A stretch of DNA of 64,000 nucleotides from Halomonas sp. JB37. Its GTDB lineage: Bacteria > Pseudomonadota > Gammaproteobacteria > Pseudomonadales > Halomonadaceae. Position numbers and translations under genes: made by a program. A model generated the notes under the pieces. That model was not told the DNA's origin and searched no databases. It saw nothing but the letters and a program-made list of their open reading frames with translations. The stretch lies in assembly GCF_002332255.1 (NCBI RefSeq), contig NZ_NRGW01000001.1:1-64000 (forward strand). The letters are read 5' to 3'. Positions 9,271 through 18,393 of this stretch are shown one piece after another; within the stretch, counting starts at the first letter, position 1; the number at the start of each line of letters is the position of its first letter.

Positions 9271-9466
9271 AGCGAGCCTCTCTTCCCAATGATCCGATGG
9301 ATACAGACGATCCAACTTCGTTATTTTTTACATGACTGTTTTCTCGCAACTACGCTAAAGGATCAAGAGTAAACGAGCGTTTTATTTCATTTTTCGCTTA
9401 TACATTAGTCGTACGATCGTTTTAAATCAGTGTTTTAGTTATTTTCACTCATTCACTAAGCCTAGC

Positions 9467-9498
9467 TTGACCTGTGGGTTACCCATAGGTTTTACACT
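9467..9498 (+). promoter_or_regulatory. MerR-type promoter/operator of the copper operon
   Basis: TTGACC (9467-9472) and a TACACT-like -10 (9493-9498) are separated by about 20 bp rather than 17, and the spacer holds the dyad ACCTGTGGGT-T-ACCCATAGGT (9470-9490, one mismatch). A long spacer with a central dyad is the hallmark of promoters activated by DNA distortion by MerR-family regulators. The regulator starts 52 bp downstream of the -10, so it is autoregulated together with the pump. Confidence 0.85.
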
Positions 9499-9549
9499 TA
9501 AAAGCATGATGCAATCCAACGATTCGCTTATTAGATGAGGGAGACGGCC

Positions 9550-9978
9550 ATGAAAGTGAATGAGCTTGCCAAACGTGGCGGCGTCACCGCAGAGACCGTG
9601 CGCCATTACGCCCGCGAGCAGCTGCTGGCCCCGCAGCGCCACCCGGATAACGGCTATCAGCTGTTTTCAGATACCGACTTAGAGCGGCTGCGCTTTATTC
9701 AGCGGGCGCGCAAGCTAGGTTTTAGCGTCGCTGAAATCCGCGACATACTTTCCCACGCCGACCAGGGCGACTCCCCCTGCCCGCTGGTGCGTGATCTGCT
9801 CACCAGCCGCCTACCTCTCATTCGCGCCCGCATTGCTGAACTGGAAGCGCTGGCCGAGCGCATGGAGCATGCCCTCGTGAGCTGGCAAAACATGCCCGAC
9901 GGCACGCCTGACGGACACAGCGTATGCCGCTTGATTGAAAGCTTTCCAGCGCCAGCGTCTAGCCAGGAGACACCATGA
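9550..9978 (+). CDS. MerR-family metal-responsive transcriptional regulator
   Basis: A 142-residue MerR-family activator/repressor: winged-helix DNA-binding domain ([26 protein letters not shown]), a dimerisation helix (about 78-112) and a metal-binding loop. Metal-ligand candidates are Cys77 (SPCPLV), His123 and Cys126 (GHSVCRLIE). Alignment by eye puts Cys77 where Zn/Hg/Cd sensors have Cys and where CueR-type Cu(I) sensors have Ser. The loop keeps only the second of the two CueR loop cysteines. ATG 9550 has GAGGGAGACGG upstream. The stop overlaps the pump start (ATGA), so the two are coupled. It probably controls the MerR-type promoter at 9467-9498. Confidence 0.88.
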   Translation: MKVNELAKRGGVTAETVRHYAREQLLAPQRHPDNGYQLFSDTDLERLRFIQRARKLGFSVAEIRDILSHADQGDSPCPLVRDLLTSRLPLIRARIAELEALAERMEHALVSWQNMPDGTPDGHSVCRLIESFPAPASSQETP

Positions 9979-12260
9979 GCAACTCGTTGAGCGTCATCCG
10001 CGATGCTACCGGCAATGCCCAGCACACGGTGAAAAAGCAGCGTTTAGCGATCAGCGGCATGTCCTGTGCGGGCTGTGTAAAAAGTGTTCAGAAAGCGCTT
10101 GAGCATACCGATGGCGTCGACACCGCCAGCGTGAATTTCGGCACCCACTCTGCGCAGGTGGTTGGCAGCGCGGAAAGCCAAGCATTAATCGCCGCCGTTG
10201 AAGCGGTGGGCTATAGCGCGGCACCTATTGTGGACATGGCTGACGCCGAGCGTACTCGCGCAGAGCAAGATGCCAAGACCTATCAGCAGCGGCTACGCGG
10301 CAGCGCTGCTTCGCTAGCCTTAGCGATTCCTCTCATGCTTAGCATGTTCTTTTTTCACCCTCACCCAGTGGGCATGGGGCGTCTTTATTGGCTAGTCGTT
10401 GGCCTGCTCACGCTAGCCGTCATGGCCTTTCCCGGGCGTCACTTCTTCGTCAATGCCTGGAAGAGCGTAAAACATCATCAGGCCAATATGGATACGCTGA
10501 TTGCCATGGGAACTGGCACCGCCTGGCTTTACTCCATGGCAGTGGTGCTGCTCGCACCGTGGCTACCGGAGGTGGCTCAGGGTATCTATTTTGAAGCCTC
10601 TGCGATGGTGATCGGGCTGATTCTGCTCGGCAATGCCCTGGAACTACGCGCGCGCGGTCGTACCAGCAATGCTTTAAAGCGCCTACTCGATCTGCAAAGC
10701 CGCACGGCGCGGATTATCCGCGACGGCCAGGAGCAGGAGGTTGAGATTGATGATGTGCGCACAGGCGATCATATTCGGGTACGCCCCGGCGAACGCCTAC
10801 CGGTAGACGGCCAGGTGACCGAAGGCCAAAGCCATATTGATGAGTCCATGCTTACTGGCGAACCGGTGCCGGTTGCCAAGCACGTTGGCGATGACGTCAG
10901 CGCTGGCACGGTGAATGGTCGTGGCGGGCTGGTGTATCAAGCAACGCGAGTAGGCGCCGACACTCGGCTTGGGCAGATTACCGAACAGGTGGCGAGTGCC
11001 CAGAACTCGCGCCCACCGATTGGCGAACTCGCCGATCAGGTCTCCAGCGTATTTGTCCCTTCGGTCATGATCATTGCCGTGCTCACGGCGCTGGTCTGGT
11101 TCAACCTGGGGCCGGCACCGCTGGTCATCCATATGCTGGTCACGGCGACCACCGTGCTAATCATTGCCTGCCCCTGCGCGCTGGGCCTGGCAACGCCCAT
11201 CTCGACCATGATCGGCGTTGGCAAAGCGGCAGAGTACGGAGTACTGGTGCGCAACGGCGAAGCGCTGCAAACCGCCAGCAAGCTCACCACGCTAGTCGTC
11301 GATAAGACCGGCACGCTGACCCAAGGCAAGCCCAGCGTCACTGATGTACAGATGTTTGACACCGAACAATCCACCGCACTGGGATGGGTGTTCGCACTGG
11401 AGCAAGGCTCCGAACATCCGCTGGCAACGGCGCTGATGTATTACGCCGAAGAACATAACGCTCCAACCGCTGAGATTGAGCATTTCGATAGTGTGACCGG
11501 GGGTGGCGTGAAGGCGCAAACTGCCGATGGCAAATCACTATTGCTGGGCAATGCTCGCCTACTGACGGAAGCGGGGGTGGATCTCCATGCGGGTGAGGGC
11601 CAAGCCCGCACTCTGGAAGCGCAGGCCCGCACGCTGGTGTACTTAGCGATAGATGGCAAACTGGCCGCCCTGTTTGGTATTAGCGACCCTCTGCGTCGCG
11701 ACACCGTGGCCGCCATCAAACGTCTACAAAAAGACGGCTTGACCATTGTGATGCTCACTGGTGATAACGAGCACACCGCCAAGGCAGTTGCTCAGGAAGT
11801 GGGTATTGACGAGTATCGTGCGGGTCTATTGCCTGAAGAAAAGCATGCCGAGATTGAGCGGCGGCAAAAGGCGGGAGAAATCGTTGGCATGGTGGGCGAT
11901 GGCATTAATGATGCGCCCGCCTTGGCCCGGGCAAATGTAGGCTTTGCCATTGGTCAAGGCACCGACGTAGCGATTGAGAGTGCGGGCATAACGCTAATAC
12001 GCGGCTCGCTACACGGAGTGGCGTCCGCCATTGAGATAAGCCGGGCAACGCTGCGTAATATCAAACAAAACCTGGTGGGCGCGTTTGGCTATAACCTGCT
12101 GTGTATTCCCATCGCCGCCGGCGTGCTCTACCCGCTCACCGGCACTTTGCTCTCGCCAATGATCGCCGGAGCAGCGATGTCGCTCTCTTCCATCACCGTG
12201 GTGAGTAACGCCAACCGTTTACGGCTATGGAAATCAGACAACCCGGAGATTGCCTCATGA
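9975..12260 (+). CDS. copA: Copper-exporting P1B-type ATPase (CopA-like)
   Basis: A 761-residue heavy-metal P-type ATPase that pumps Cu(I) from cytoplasm to periplasm. One N-terminal HMA domain carries GMSCAGC (Cys31, Cys34). The membrane CPC motif is at residues 399-401, the phosphorylation motif DKTGTLT begins at Asp443, HP appears in GSEHPLA, and GDGINDAP marks the hinge. The late membrane motifs FGYNLL and [16 protein letters not shown] are the YN and M-SS signatures of Cu(I)-specific P1B-1 pumps. The start ATG overlaps the regulator stop, and the stop overlaps a 23-codon peptide downstream (ATGA), indicating three coupled cistrons. Confidence 0.95.
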   Translation: MSNSLSVIRDATGNAQHTVKKQRLAISGMSCAGCVKSVQKALEHTDGVDTASVNFGTHSAQVVGSAESQALIAAVEAVGYSAAPIVDMADAERTRAEQDAKTYQQRLRGSAASLALAIPLMLSMFFFHPHPVGMGRLYWLVVGLLTLAVMAFPGRHFFVNAWKSVKHHQANMDTLIAMGTGTAWLYSMAVVLLAPWLPEVAQGIYFEASAMVIGLILLGNALELRARGRTSNALKRLLDLQSRTARIIRDGQEQEVEIDDVRTGDHIRVRPGERLPVDGQVTEGQSHIDESMLTGEPVPVAKHVGDDVSAGTVNGRGGLVYQATRVGADTRLGQITEQVASAQNSRPPIGELADQVSSVFVPSVMIIAVLTALVWFNLGPAPLVIHMLVTATTVLIIACPCALGLATPISTMIGVGKAAEYGVLVRNGEALQTASKLTTLVVDKTGTLTQGKPSVTDVQMFDTEQSTALGWVFALEQGSEHPLATALMYYAEEHNAPTAEIEHFDSVTGGGVKAQTADGKSLLLGNARLLTEAGVDLHAGEGQARTLEAQARTLVYLAIDGKLAALFGISDPLRRDTVAAIKRLQKDGLTIVMLTGDNEHTAKAVAQEVGIDEYRAGLLPEEKHAEIERRQKAGEIVGMVGDGINDAPALARANVGFAIGQGTDVAIESAGITLIRGSLHGVASAIEISRATLRNIKQNLVGAFGYNLLCIPIAAGVLYPLTGTLLSPMIAGAAMSLSSITVVSNANRLRLWKSDNPEIAS

Positions 12261-12328
12261 GTATATTGGTTAACCTCGCAGGGCTGGGTGCCATCGCGCT
12301 GATTGTGTGGTGGTTCTGGCTCAGCTGA
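12257..12328 (+). pseudogene. 23-codon membrane peptide, likely truncated N-terminal anchor of a cupredoxin-like protein
   Basis: An ATG overlapping the copA stop (ATGA) opens a 23-residue frame, [20 protein letters not shown] plus WLS, a single hydrophobic helix with a Trp-rich end. From memory, cupredoxin-domain proteins found after copper ATPases in marine gammaproteobacteria begin with just such an IVWWFWL anchor, followed by a periplasmic copper-binding domain. Here TGA comes directly after the anchor and the convergent yitT gene begins 8 bp inside it, leaving no room for the domain. It is either a remnant of a deletion or a retained micropeptide; the start, coupling and frame are intact. 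Confidence 0.5.
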
Positions 12329-12950
12329 CGCCGATATAGCGCCCTGGCTTATGATTCAAGGCGATAATCAGATTGAGCGTCAGCGCCCCCAGCACCGAGT
12401 AGCCCACGCGATCTAACGGTAGCTGTGTCAATGCAATCAGTAAAATGACGCCATCGATTGCCAGTTGAACATAGCCTGCGCGCAGGCCGTGTTTATCCTG
12501 TAGATAAAGCGCCAAAATATTAATACCACCAAGACTGGTGCGGTGGCGAAATAGCATCAGCATGCCAATGCCCATTAACGCACCACCCATTAGCGCAGCA
12601 TAGAGCGAAGGCACGTTAGCAAACTGCACCCAGCCTTGGGTGAGTTCCGAAAACAGCGAGACCAAACCAATCGCAGCAAAGGTACGCAGCGTGAAACTCC
12701 AGCCCATACGCTTAACGGCCAAATAATAAAACGGCAGGTTAATGGCAAAAAAGTACACCCCAAAGCCCCAGCCGGTGACGCTACTGGTCATATAGCTCAG
12801 CAACAGTGCCAGACCCGCGGTGCTGCCCGTGAGAAGCACCGCATGGGTGTAGAAGGTAACGCCCAGCGCTACAAAAAACGTGCCCAGCAGCATCGCCATG
12901 AGATCTTCATAAGGACGATGCTGGTCTTTGGGTAAATCTTCCACGCGCAT
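12321..12950 (-). CDS. YitT family membrane protein
   Basis: A 209-residue inner-membrane protein with five to six hydrophobic segments, matching the YitT/DUF161 group: LLGTFFVALGVTFYTHA, TGSTAGLALLLSY and LMGIGMLMLFRHRTSLGG are its conserved blocks. The family has no established biochemical role and is treated as a possible transporter. The usual C-terminal cytoplasmic DUF2179 domain is absent, as in many short family members. Its 3' end overlaps the small frame after copA by 8 bp, so the two units converge with no terminator between them. Confidence 0.82.
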   Translation of the reverse strand: MRVEDLPKDQHRPYEDLMAMLLGTFFVALGVTFYTHAVLLTGSTAGLALLLSYMTSSVTGWGFGVYFFAINLPFYYLAVKRMGWSFTLRTFAAIGLVSLFSELTQGWVQFANVPSLYAALMGGALMGIGMLMLFRHRTSLGGINILALYLQDKHGLRAGYVQLAIDGVILLIALTQLPLDRVGYSVLGALTLNLIIALNHKPGRYIGVS

Positions 12951-13003
12951 AAGGGGCGACCTTACTTGGAGGTTGCTGGGGGTTTACGAGTTTGTTGAAC
13001 GGT

Positions 13004-14815
13004 TTAAATAGCGCTGGCGTGTTCGACCATCAATTGAAGGGATTCGCGGCCGCGCCAGCGGTTGCGATTAAGCTTATAGGCGCAGTGCAGCGTATCCCCC
13101 ACGCTGAAACCAGGCAGCTCACCGGGCGTTAAAGCACGAAACCAGATGGCTTTGCAGGTTACCGGACCGGTGGAAAGCTCCAGCATCAAATGCGAGCCCT
13201 CGGCACCGACCGGACGCAGCGCTTCGACAATAAAGCGCCCTTCAAACAGCGGTGGATCAAATTCACGTCCGTAGGGGCCGAGCATTTCAATCTCTTTTAG
13301 CGTTGTCAGCGAAAGCTGTGCGATGGAAAGCTCACCGTCGGTCCATAAGCGCGGGTAAAGCGTTCGCCCACCCAACTGCTCGTTGACTGCCTGCAAGAAA
13401 GCCGCCTTAAAAGCATCAAGCTGGCCCCGAGGCACGCCAACGCCCGCCGCGCCACTATGACCACCAAAGCGCGGCAGCGCCTCGGGAGCAAGCTCATAAG
13501 TACGCTGCAGGGCATCGCGCAGATGCAGCCCATCGATTGAGCGACCAGAGCCGGTGAGCATGCCGGGGGTCGCGGCCTGGGTAAGCACCAATGCCGGGCG
13601 CCCGTAGGCCTGCACTAATCGCGAGGCAACGATGCCCTGCACACCAGGGTGACCATCTTCCAGCAGCACTATGACGGCAGGCTCGTCAGCGGACAGTGCA
13701 CTCACCGCGAGGGTGCGCGCTTCGGCAGCCATATCCGCCTCAATGGCCTTGCGCGACTGGTTATCCTGATCCAACACGTCGAGCTGACGATTGGCAACGG
13801 CATCACTTTCAGCAAGCATAAAATGCAGCGCCGCGTAGGGATCATCAAGCCGCGAACGCGCGTTGATACGCGGCCCCATCTGAAACGCCAGCGTCTCGGC
13901 ATTAAACGGCACGCTGTCAGCGCCTAAGCGCGTGGCCATAGCGCGCCAGCAGGCCGCATCCATACGATTAATCAGCGTTAAACCTTGGCTGACTACCGCA
14001 CGATTCGCGGGGCTGCCGCCCAGCGAAACACAGTCAGCTACCGTGCCTAGCGCCACGTAGGAAAGCCAGGGCGAAAGCTTGGGCGTCGCCTCAGAAAGCG
14101 CCCCCCACTCGATCAATACGCCGCGTGCAAGCGACATCAGCAGCCATGCCACCATACACCCGGCAATCGTTTTGTCGGGATAGTCACAGTCATTGCGGGT
14201 CGGATTTACACAGGCATAGGCCGACGAGGGCGGGCCCTCCACCGGCAGCGCGTGGTGGTCGCTGACCACTACGTCGATACCCGCTGCTTTGAGGCGTGCA
14301 ATACGCGGCTCATCGGAGCTACCGCAGTCGGCAGTGATCACCAGCGTTGGAAAAGGCTTAAGTGCGAGCGTGCGTTCCACCAGCGGCAGACTAATGCCGT
14401 AGCCGTCGTTAATACGATGGCCAATCAAACTGTGCAATTTGCCTTCCGGCACGCCGAATAGCTCCACTAGCGTGCGCCGAATCACCACGTGCGACGTGAT
14501 TCCGTCGACGTCGTAATCGGTAAGAATGCCAATGGCCTCGCCTTCGGCGACCGCCTGGGCGATGCGTTCGGCGGCGCGGCGGCCGTCGACAAGCTTCTCA
14601 GGGTGAGCCAAATACCGCAGGCTGGGTGTGATTAACGGCGCAAGCTCACCGCTATAGCCCGGCAAGCGTGAGGCTAGCAAGCGCGCCTGTAGCTCACTTA
14701 GGCCCTCTGCTTGCGCGCGAGCGTAGAGCGCCTCGTCCAGTGGACGAGGCTCCAAGCGCGGCCTGGTTGTACTAGGGGGCAGCGTGTCGTTAGACAATTC
14801 ATTCACGGCGTTCAT
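13004..14815 (-). CDS. recJ: Single-stranded-DNA-specific exonuclease RecJ
   Basis: A 603-residue 5'-3' ssDNA exonuclease of the DHH superfamily acting in recombination, base excision and mismatch repair. Motif I is ILTDYDVDGITS, and the DHH motif is VVSDHHALP, followed by VNPTRNDCDYP. The DHHA1 part carries GRSIDGLHLRDAL and GGHSGAAG, and a C-terminal OB-like domain ends the protein. The ATG at 14815 begins 8 bp after the thrC stop; in-frame starts further up (14845, 14902) overlap thrC and are less likely. Placement after thrC repeats the pseudomonad order. Confidence 0.94.
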   Translation of the reverse strand: MNAVNELSNDTLPPSTTRPRLEPRPLDEALYARAQAEGLSELQARLLASRLPGYSGELAPLITPSLRYLAHPEKLVDGRRAAERIAQAVAEGEAIGILTDYDVDGITSHVVIRRTLVELFGVPEGKLHSLIGHRINDGYGISLPLVERTLALKPFPTLVITADCGSSDEPRIARLKAAGIDVVVSDHHALPVEGPPSSAYACVNPTRNDCDYPDKTIAGCMVAWLLMSLARGVLIEWGALSEATPKLSPWLSYVALGTVADCVSLGGSPANRAVVSQGLTLINRMDAACWRAMATRLGADSVPFNAETLAFQMGPRINARSRLDDPYAALHFMLAESDAVANRQLDVLDQDNQSRKAIEADMAAEARTLAVSALSADEPAVIVLLEDGHPGVQGIVASRLVQAYGRPALVLTQAATPGMLTGSGRSIDGLHLRDALQRTYELAPEALPRFGGHSGAAGVGVPRGQLDAFKAAFLQAVNEQLGGRTLYPRLWTDGELSIAQLSLTTLKEIEMLGPYGREFDPPLFEGRFIVEALRPVGAEGSHLMLELSTGPVTCKAIWFRALTPGELPGFSVGDTLHCAYKLNRNRWRGRESLQLMVEHASAI

Positions 14816-14822
14816 TAACGGT

Positions 14823-16211
14823 TCAACGACGATGTTCAGCGACATACTGCTGCACGGCGGCAAGCTCGGCGGGCAGCACGGTGTAACGCTCTTCGCGCTC
14901 AAGCAGATCGTCCATGTGCGGCGGCAACGGCACGCCGAGGAAGCCCGCTTTCACCACGGCTTCAGCAAATTTGGCCGGGTGCGCAGTCGCCAGCGTAATC
15001 ATCGGCGTTGACTGGTCCGCACGGGCACGCTCAGCGGCCCAATAGCCGGTAGCGGTATGCGGATCAAGCATTTCGCCCGTACGTTTATGGGCGTCACGGA
15101 TCGCTTCCAGAATGGTTGTATCGTCCACGCTGTAGCTTGCAAACTTCTCGCGCAGCTTGGCCAGCGGCGCATCCGCCAAGGCGGTAGGCTCCTGCTGAAA
15201 ACGTTCAAGCAGCGCCGCCACGGCCAGGCCGTCGCGGTCATAGGCGTCAAACAGCAGGCGTTCAAAGTTAGACGACACCACGATGTCCATGGAAGGCGCT
15301 AGCGTCGCCGCCAGCTCTTTTTTGGAGAAGTCGTTGGCCGCTAATGTGCGATGCAGAATATCGTTGGCATTGGTGGCAATGATGAATTGCTTCACCGGCA
15401 GCCCCATTTTGTAGGCCATGTAGCCTGCAAATACGTTGCCGAAGTTAGCCGACGGTACGCAGAAACTCACCTCACGATGCGGCGCGCCTAGCGCAACGCC
15501 CGACGCAATGTAGTAAACGATCTGCGCCATAATGCGCGCCCAGTTGATCGAGTTCACCGCGACCAGGCGAGTCCCGTTCAAGAAGGTTTGATCGGCGAAG
15601 CTCGCTTTCACCATTGCCTGGGCATCATCGAAATTGCCCTCAATGGCAATATTGAAGACGTTGTTGGCCAGCACCGAGGTCATTTGACGACGCTGCACTT
15701 CCGACACGCGGTTGTGCGGGTGCAGGATAAAGATATCCAGGTTGTCGCAGTGGCGGCAGCCTTCAATCGCCGCCGACCCAGTATCGCCAGATGTGGCTCC
15801 CATGATCACCGCGCGCTCGCCGCGCTTTTTCAGGAAGTGATCCAGCAGGCGACCTAGCAGCTGCAGCGCTACGTCTTTAAACGCCAGAGTGGGGCCATGA
15901 AACTGTTCAAGCAAAAAGTGATTGGCATCGAGCTGCTTGAGCGGCACTACCGCATCGTGATTAAACGTTGCGTAGGCTTCGGTAACGATACGCTTGAACG
16001 TCGCATCATCGATTTCGCCATTCACAAACGGCTTCATCACCCGAAAGGCGATCTCGGCATAGGAGAGCCCGGCCATATCGGCGAGCTCTTCGCGGGAAAA
16101 CTCAGGCAGCATTTCTGGTACGTACAGCCCACCATCACTGGCCATACCGGTGAGCACTACTTCTTCAAAAGACAGTGCGGGCGCCTGCACACGCGTGCTG
16201 ATATAGCGCAT
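14823..16211 (-). CDS. thrC: Threonine synthase
   Basis: A 462-residue PLP enzyme converting O-phosphohomoserine to threonine. The N-terminus MRYISTRVQAPALSFEEVVL is typical of the gammaproteobacterial class. The PLP lysine lies in TLAFKDVALQ (about residue 110), and the phosphate/PLP loop is GATSGDTGSAAIEGC. It lies 6 bp after hom on the same strand, giving a hom-thrC unit for the last steps of threonine formation. recJ follows 8 bp downstream. Confidence 0.96.
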   Translation of the reverse strand: MRYISTRVQAPALSFEEVVLTGMASDGGLYVPEMLPEFSREELADMAGLSYAEIAFRVMKPFVNGEIDDATFKRIVTEAYATFNHDAVVPLKQLDANHFLLEQFHGPTLAFKDVALQLLGRLLDHFLKKRGERAVIMGATSGDTGSAAIEGCRHCDNLDIFILHPHNRVSEVQRRQMTSVLANNVFNIAIEGNFDDAQAMVKASFADQTFLNGTRLVAVNSINWARIMAQIVYYIASGVALGAPHREVSFCVPSANFGNVFAGYMAYKMGLPVKQFIIATNANDILHRTLAANDFSKKELAATLAPSMDIVVSSNFERLLFDAYDRDGLAVAALLERFQQEPTALADAPLAKLREKFASYSVDDTTILEAIRDAHKRTGEMLDPHTATGYWAAERARADQSTPMITLATAHPAKFAEAVVKAGFLGVPLPPHMDDLLEREERYTVLPAELAAVQQYVAEHRR

Positions 16212-16217
16212 CTTGGC

Positions 16218-17534
16218 TTACTCCCCTTCGTCCAGGCTTTCCACACGAATACGTGTCAGCGGCCCAGCGATATCAGCCATTGCTTCGATTTCACGAATGG
16301 CTTCGTTCATCTGTTTCTCTTTGGTGCGATGCGTCAGCAGAATAATCGGCACCAGCTCGCCTTCGGTGGCTTCTTTTTGAATCAGCGCCTCGATCGAGAT
16401 GCCCTGCTCAGCAAGAATGGTTGCCACGCGTGCCAACACGCCTGGGCGGTCGACGGCCAGCAGGCGCAGGTAGTACGCCGTGGTGATATCTTCCATCGGC
16501 ATGATGGGCAGCTGGCTGACATCGTCATCGATACCGCTGAACGCCAGATAAGGCACGCGATAGCGGTGATCCGTGGCGATATCCCGGGCCACGTCAAGTA
16601 AGTCGGCAACCACTGCCGACGCTGTTGGCTCAGCGCCAGCACCCGCGCCGTAGTAAAGCGTTGGGCCAACCGCATCGCCCATGACCGCGATGGCATTTTT
16701 AACGCCATGCACATTGGCCAGCAGGCGCTCTTTGGGGATCAGCGTGGGATGAACACGCAGTTCAAGCCCTTGGTCGGTGCGTTTGGAGATACCCAAGTGC
16801 TTGATGACATAGCCTAGATTATCGGCCTGCTCAATATCTTCAGAGGTGATTCGCGAAATGCCTTCGGTGAAAGCGCGCTCAAACTGCAGCGGCACGCCAT
16901 AGGCGATAGAGGCCAAAATAGTCAGCTTATGCGCGGCGTCGATGCCTTCCACATCAAAAGTGGGGTCGGATTCGGCGTAGCCTAACGCTTGTGCTTCAGC
17001 GAGCACGTCTTCAAAGGCACGGCCTTCGTCGCGCATATGGGTAAGAATGTAGTTGCCGGTGCCGTTGATAATGCCGGCCACCCATTCGATGCGGTTGGCA
17101 CCTAAGCCTTCGCGCAGCGATTTAATCACGGGAATGCCGCCGGCAACGGCGGCTTCAAATGCCACAATCACGCCCTTTTCATGGGCGGCTTTGAAAATTT
17201 CATTACCGTGCACGGCAATCAACGCTTTATTGGCCGTGACCACGTGCTTGCCATTAGCAATGGCGGTCAGCACGAGTTCGCGAGCCATATCGTAGCCGCC
17301 AATCAGCTCAACCAGGACATCCACATTGGGGTTAGTGGCAACTTCAAACACGTCAGAGGTGGCATTGATGCCGGTAATATCGCAGTCAGGGTGAATACTG
17401 CGGTGAGCGACCTGTTCAATCACAATAGGACGGCCAGCACGACGCGCAATATCGTCGGCATTGCGGGTCAATACGTTAAAGGTGCCGCCACCGACAGTGC
17501 CTAAACCACAAATACCTACTCTTACCGGTTTCAA
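16218..17534 (-). CDS. hom: Homoserine dehydrogenase
   Basis: A 438-residue NAD(P)-dependent enzyme reducing aspartate semialdehyde to homoserine. The Rossmann start is VGICGLGTVGGGTFNVL; the catalytic domain has AAVAGGIPVIKSLREGL and GIINGTGNYIL, and the C-terminal ACT domain (about 355-430) suggests allosteric control by threonine, as in the family. It is a stand-alone dehydrogenase, not fused to aspartokinase. It is transcribed towards thrC with a 6-bp gap; dsbC lies 81 bp upstream on the same strand. Confidence 0.97.
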   Translation of the reverse strand: MKPVRVGICGLGTVGGGTFNVLTRNADDIARRAGRPIVIEQVAHRSIHPDCDITGINATSDVFEVATNPNVDVLVELIGGYDMARELVLTAIANGKHVVTANKALIAVHGNEIFKAAHEKGVIVAFEAAVAGGIPVIKSLREGLGANRIEWVAGIINGTGNYILTHMRDEGRAFEDVLAEAQALGYAESDPTFDVEGIDAAHKLTILASIAYGVPLQFERAFTEGISRITSEDIEQADNLGYVIKHLGISKRTDQGLELRVHPTLIPKERLLANVHGVKNAIAVMGDAVGPTLYYGAGAGAEPTASAVVADLLDVARDIATDHRYRVPYLAFSGIDDDVSQLPIMPMEDITTAYYLRLLAVDRPGVLARVATILAEQGISIEALIQKEATEGELVPIILLTHRTKEKQMNEAIREIEAMADIAGPLTRIRVESLDEGE

Positions 17535-17615
17535 AATACTTCCCCTTTCACAGTTCGCACCCGTCAGTGTCGGGTCTTAAATTTGGAGTCTCAGCAGTCG
17601 TTGCTGTCGGTGACG

Positions 17616-18389
17616 TTATTCGTCGTCTAAGCCTAACATGGCGGTGAGCCGCTCGGGGGGCACAAATCCAGGCACTAGCTGCCCATCAGGTAAAATAATG
17701 GCGGGCGTACCCTGCACACCCAATGCTTTGCCCAAATCATACTGCCCGGCGACGGGATTGTCGCAGCTTGCCGAGCTAGCAATACTCTGACCTTCTTTGC
17801 CCTGGGTCATCGCTTCGCTGCGGTTATCCGAACACCACACCTGCTGCAGAGTGGTGGCAGCGGCGCTATTCATACCGGCGCGAGGAAAGGCCATGTAGTG
17901 AACGGCGATACCGCGCTCATTGAGCTCGGGAATAGTGTCGTGCAAACGCGCGCAGTAAGGGCAGGTCGGGTCAGTAAACACCACGATGGTCGCCTTAGGC
18001 TCTGCGGCACCGCGGAATACGACTCGCTCGCTTTCCGGCACGGCCGCTAACGCATCGGCGCGCTCTTGGTTTTGCGCCTGTTCCGTTAAGTTAATCAGCC
18101 CGCTGGGCGCATTTTCATACAGGTCGCCAAGCAAAAAGTAGCTACCGTCAGCGTTCGAGTAGAAGGACTCGCCACTTTCCAGCCGCACATGATAGATACC
18201 ATCCATGGGCGTTTCAGTAACCGCTTCGACAGGCATCGATTGACCATTAACGCTCAGTGAGCCAGCTAAACGGTCTGCCACGTCATCGGCTTGAGCAGCC
18301 ACAGGCAATAGGCTACCCGCTATCAGCAGCGTCATCATTGAGAAAGGAGACAGTAAAGGCAGTGCTAAAAAATGGCGTTGACGCATCAT
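17616..18389 (-). CDS. dsbC: Periplasmic thiol:disulfide interchange protein DsbC
   Basis: A 257-residue disulfide isomerase of the periplasm. A signal peptide of about 35 residues ends at LPVAAQA, followed by an N-terminal dimerisation domain and a thioredoxin-fold domain with FTDPTCPYCARLH, the CPYC active site. A second Cys pair (about 40 residues apart, WCSDNR and SCDNP) matches the structural disulfide of DsbC. ATG 18389 is preceded by GAGGTTGA at good spacing; a farther ATG at 18419 lies inside xerD. The start follows the xerD stop by 4 bp, so xerD-dsbC is one unit. Confidence 0.93.
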   Translation of the reverse strand: MMRQRHFLALPLLSPFSMMTLLIAGSLLPVAAQADDVADRLAGSLSVNGQSMPVEAVTETPMDGIYHVRLESGESFYSNADGSYFLLGDLYENAPSGLINLTEQAQNQERADALAAVPESERVVFRGAAEPKATIVVFTDPTCPYCARLHDTIPELNERGIAVHYMAFPRAGMNSAAATTLQQVWCSDNRSEAMTQGKEGQSIASSASCDNPVAGQYDLGKALGVQGTPAIILPDGQLVPGFVPPERLTAMLGLDDE

Positions 18390-18393
18390 CAAT

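Noticed and set aside
15897..16601. 234-codon plus-strand frame across thrC and hom
   Set aside because: It is antisense to two well-supported enzymes and has no ribosome site or motif.
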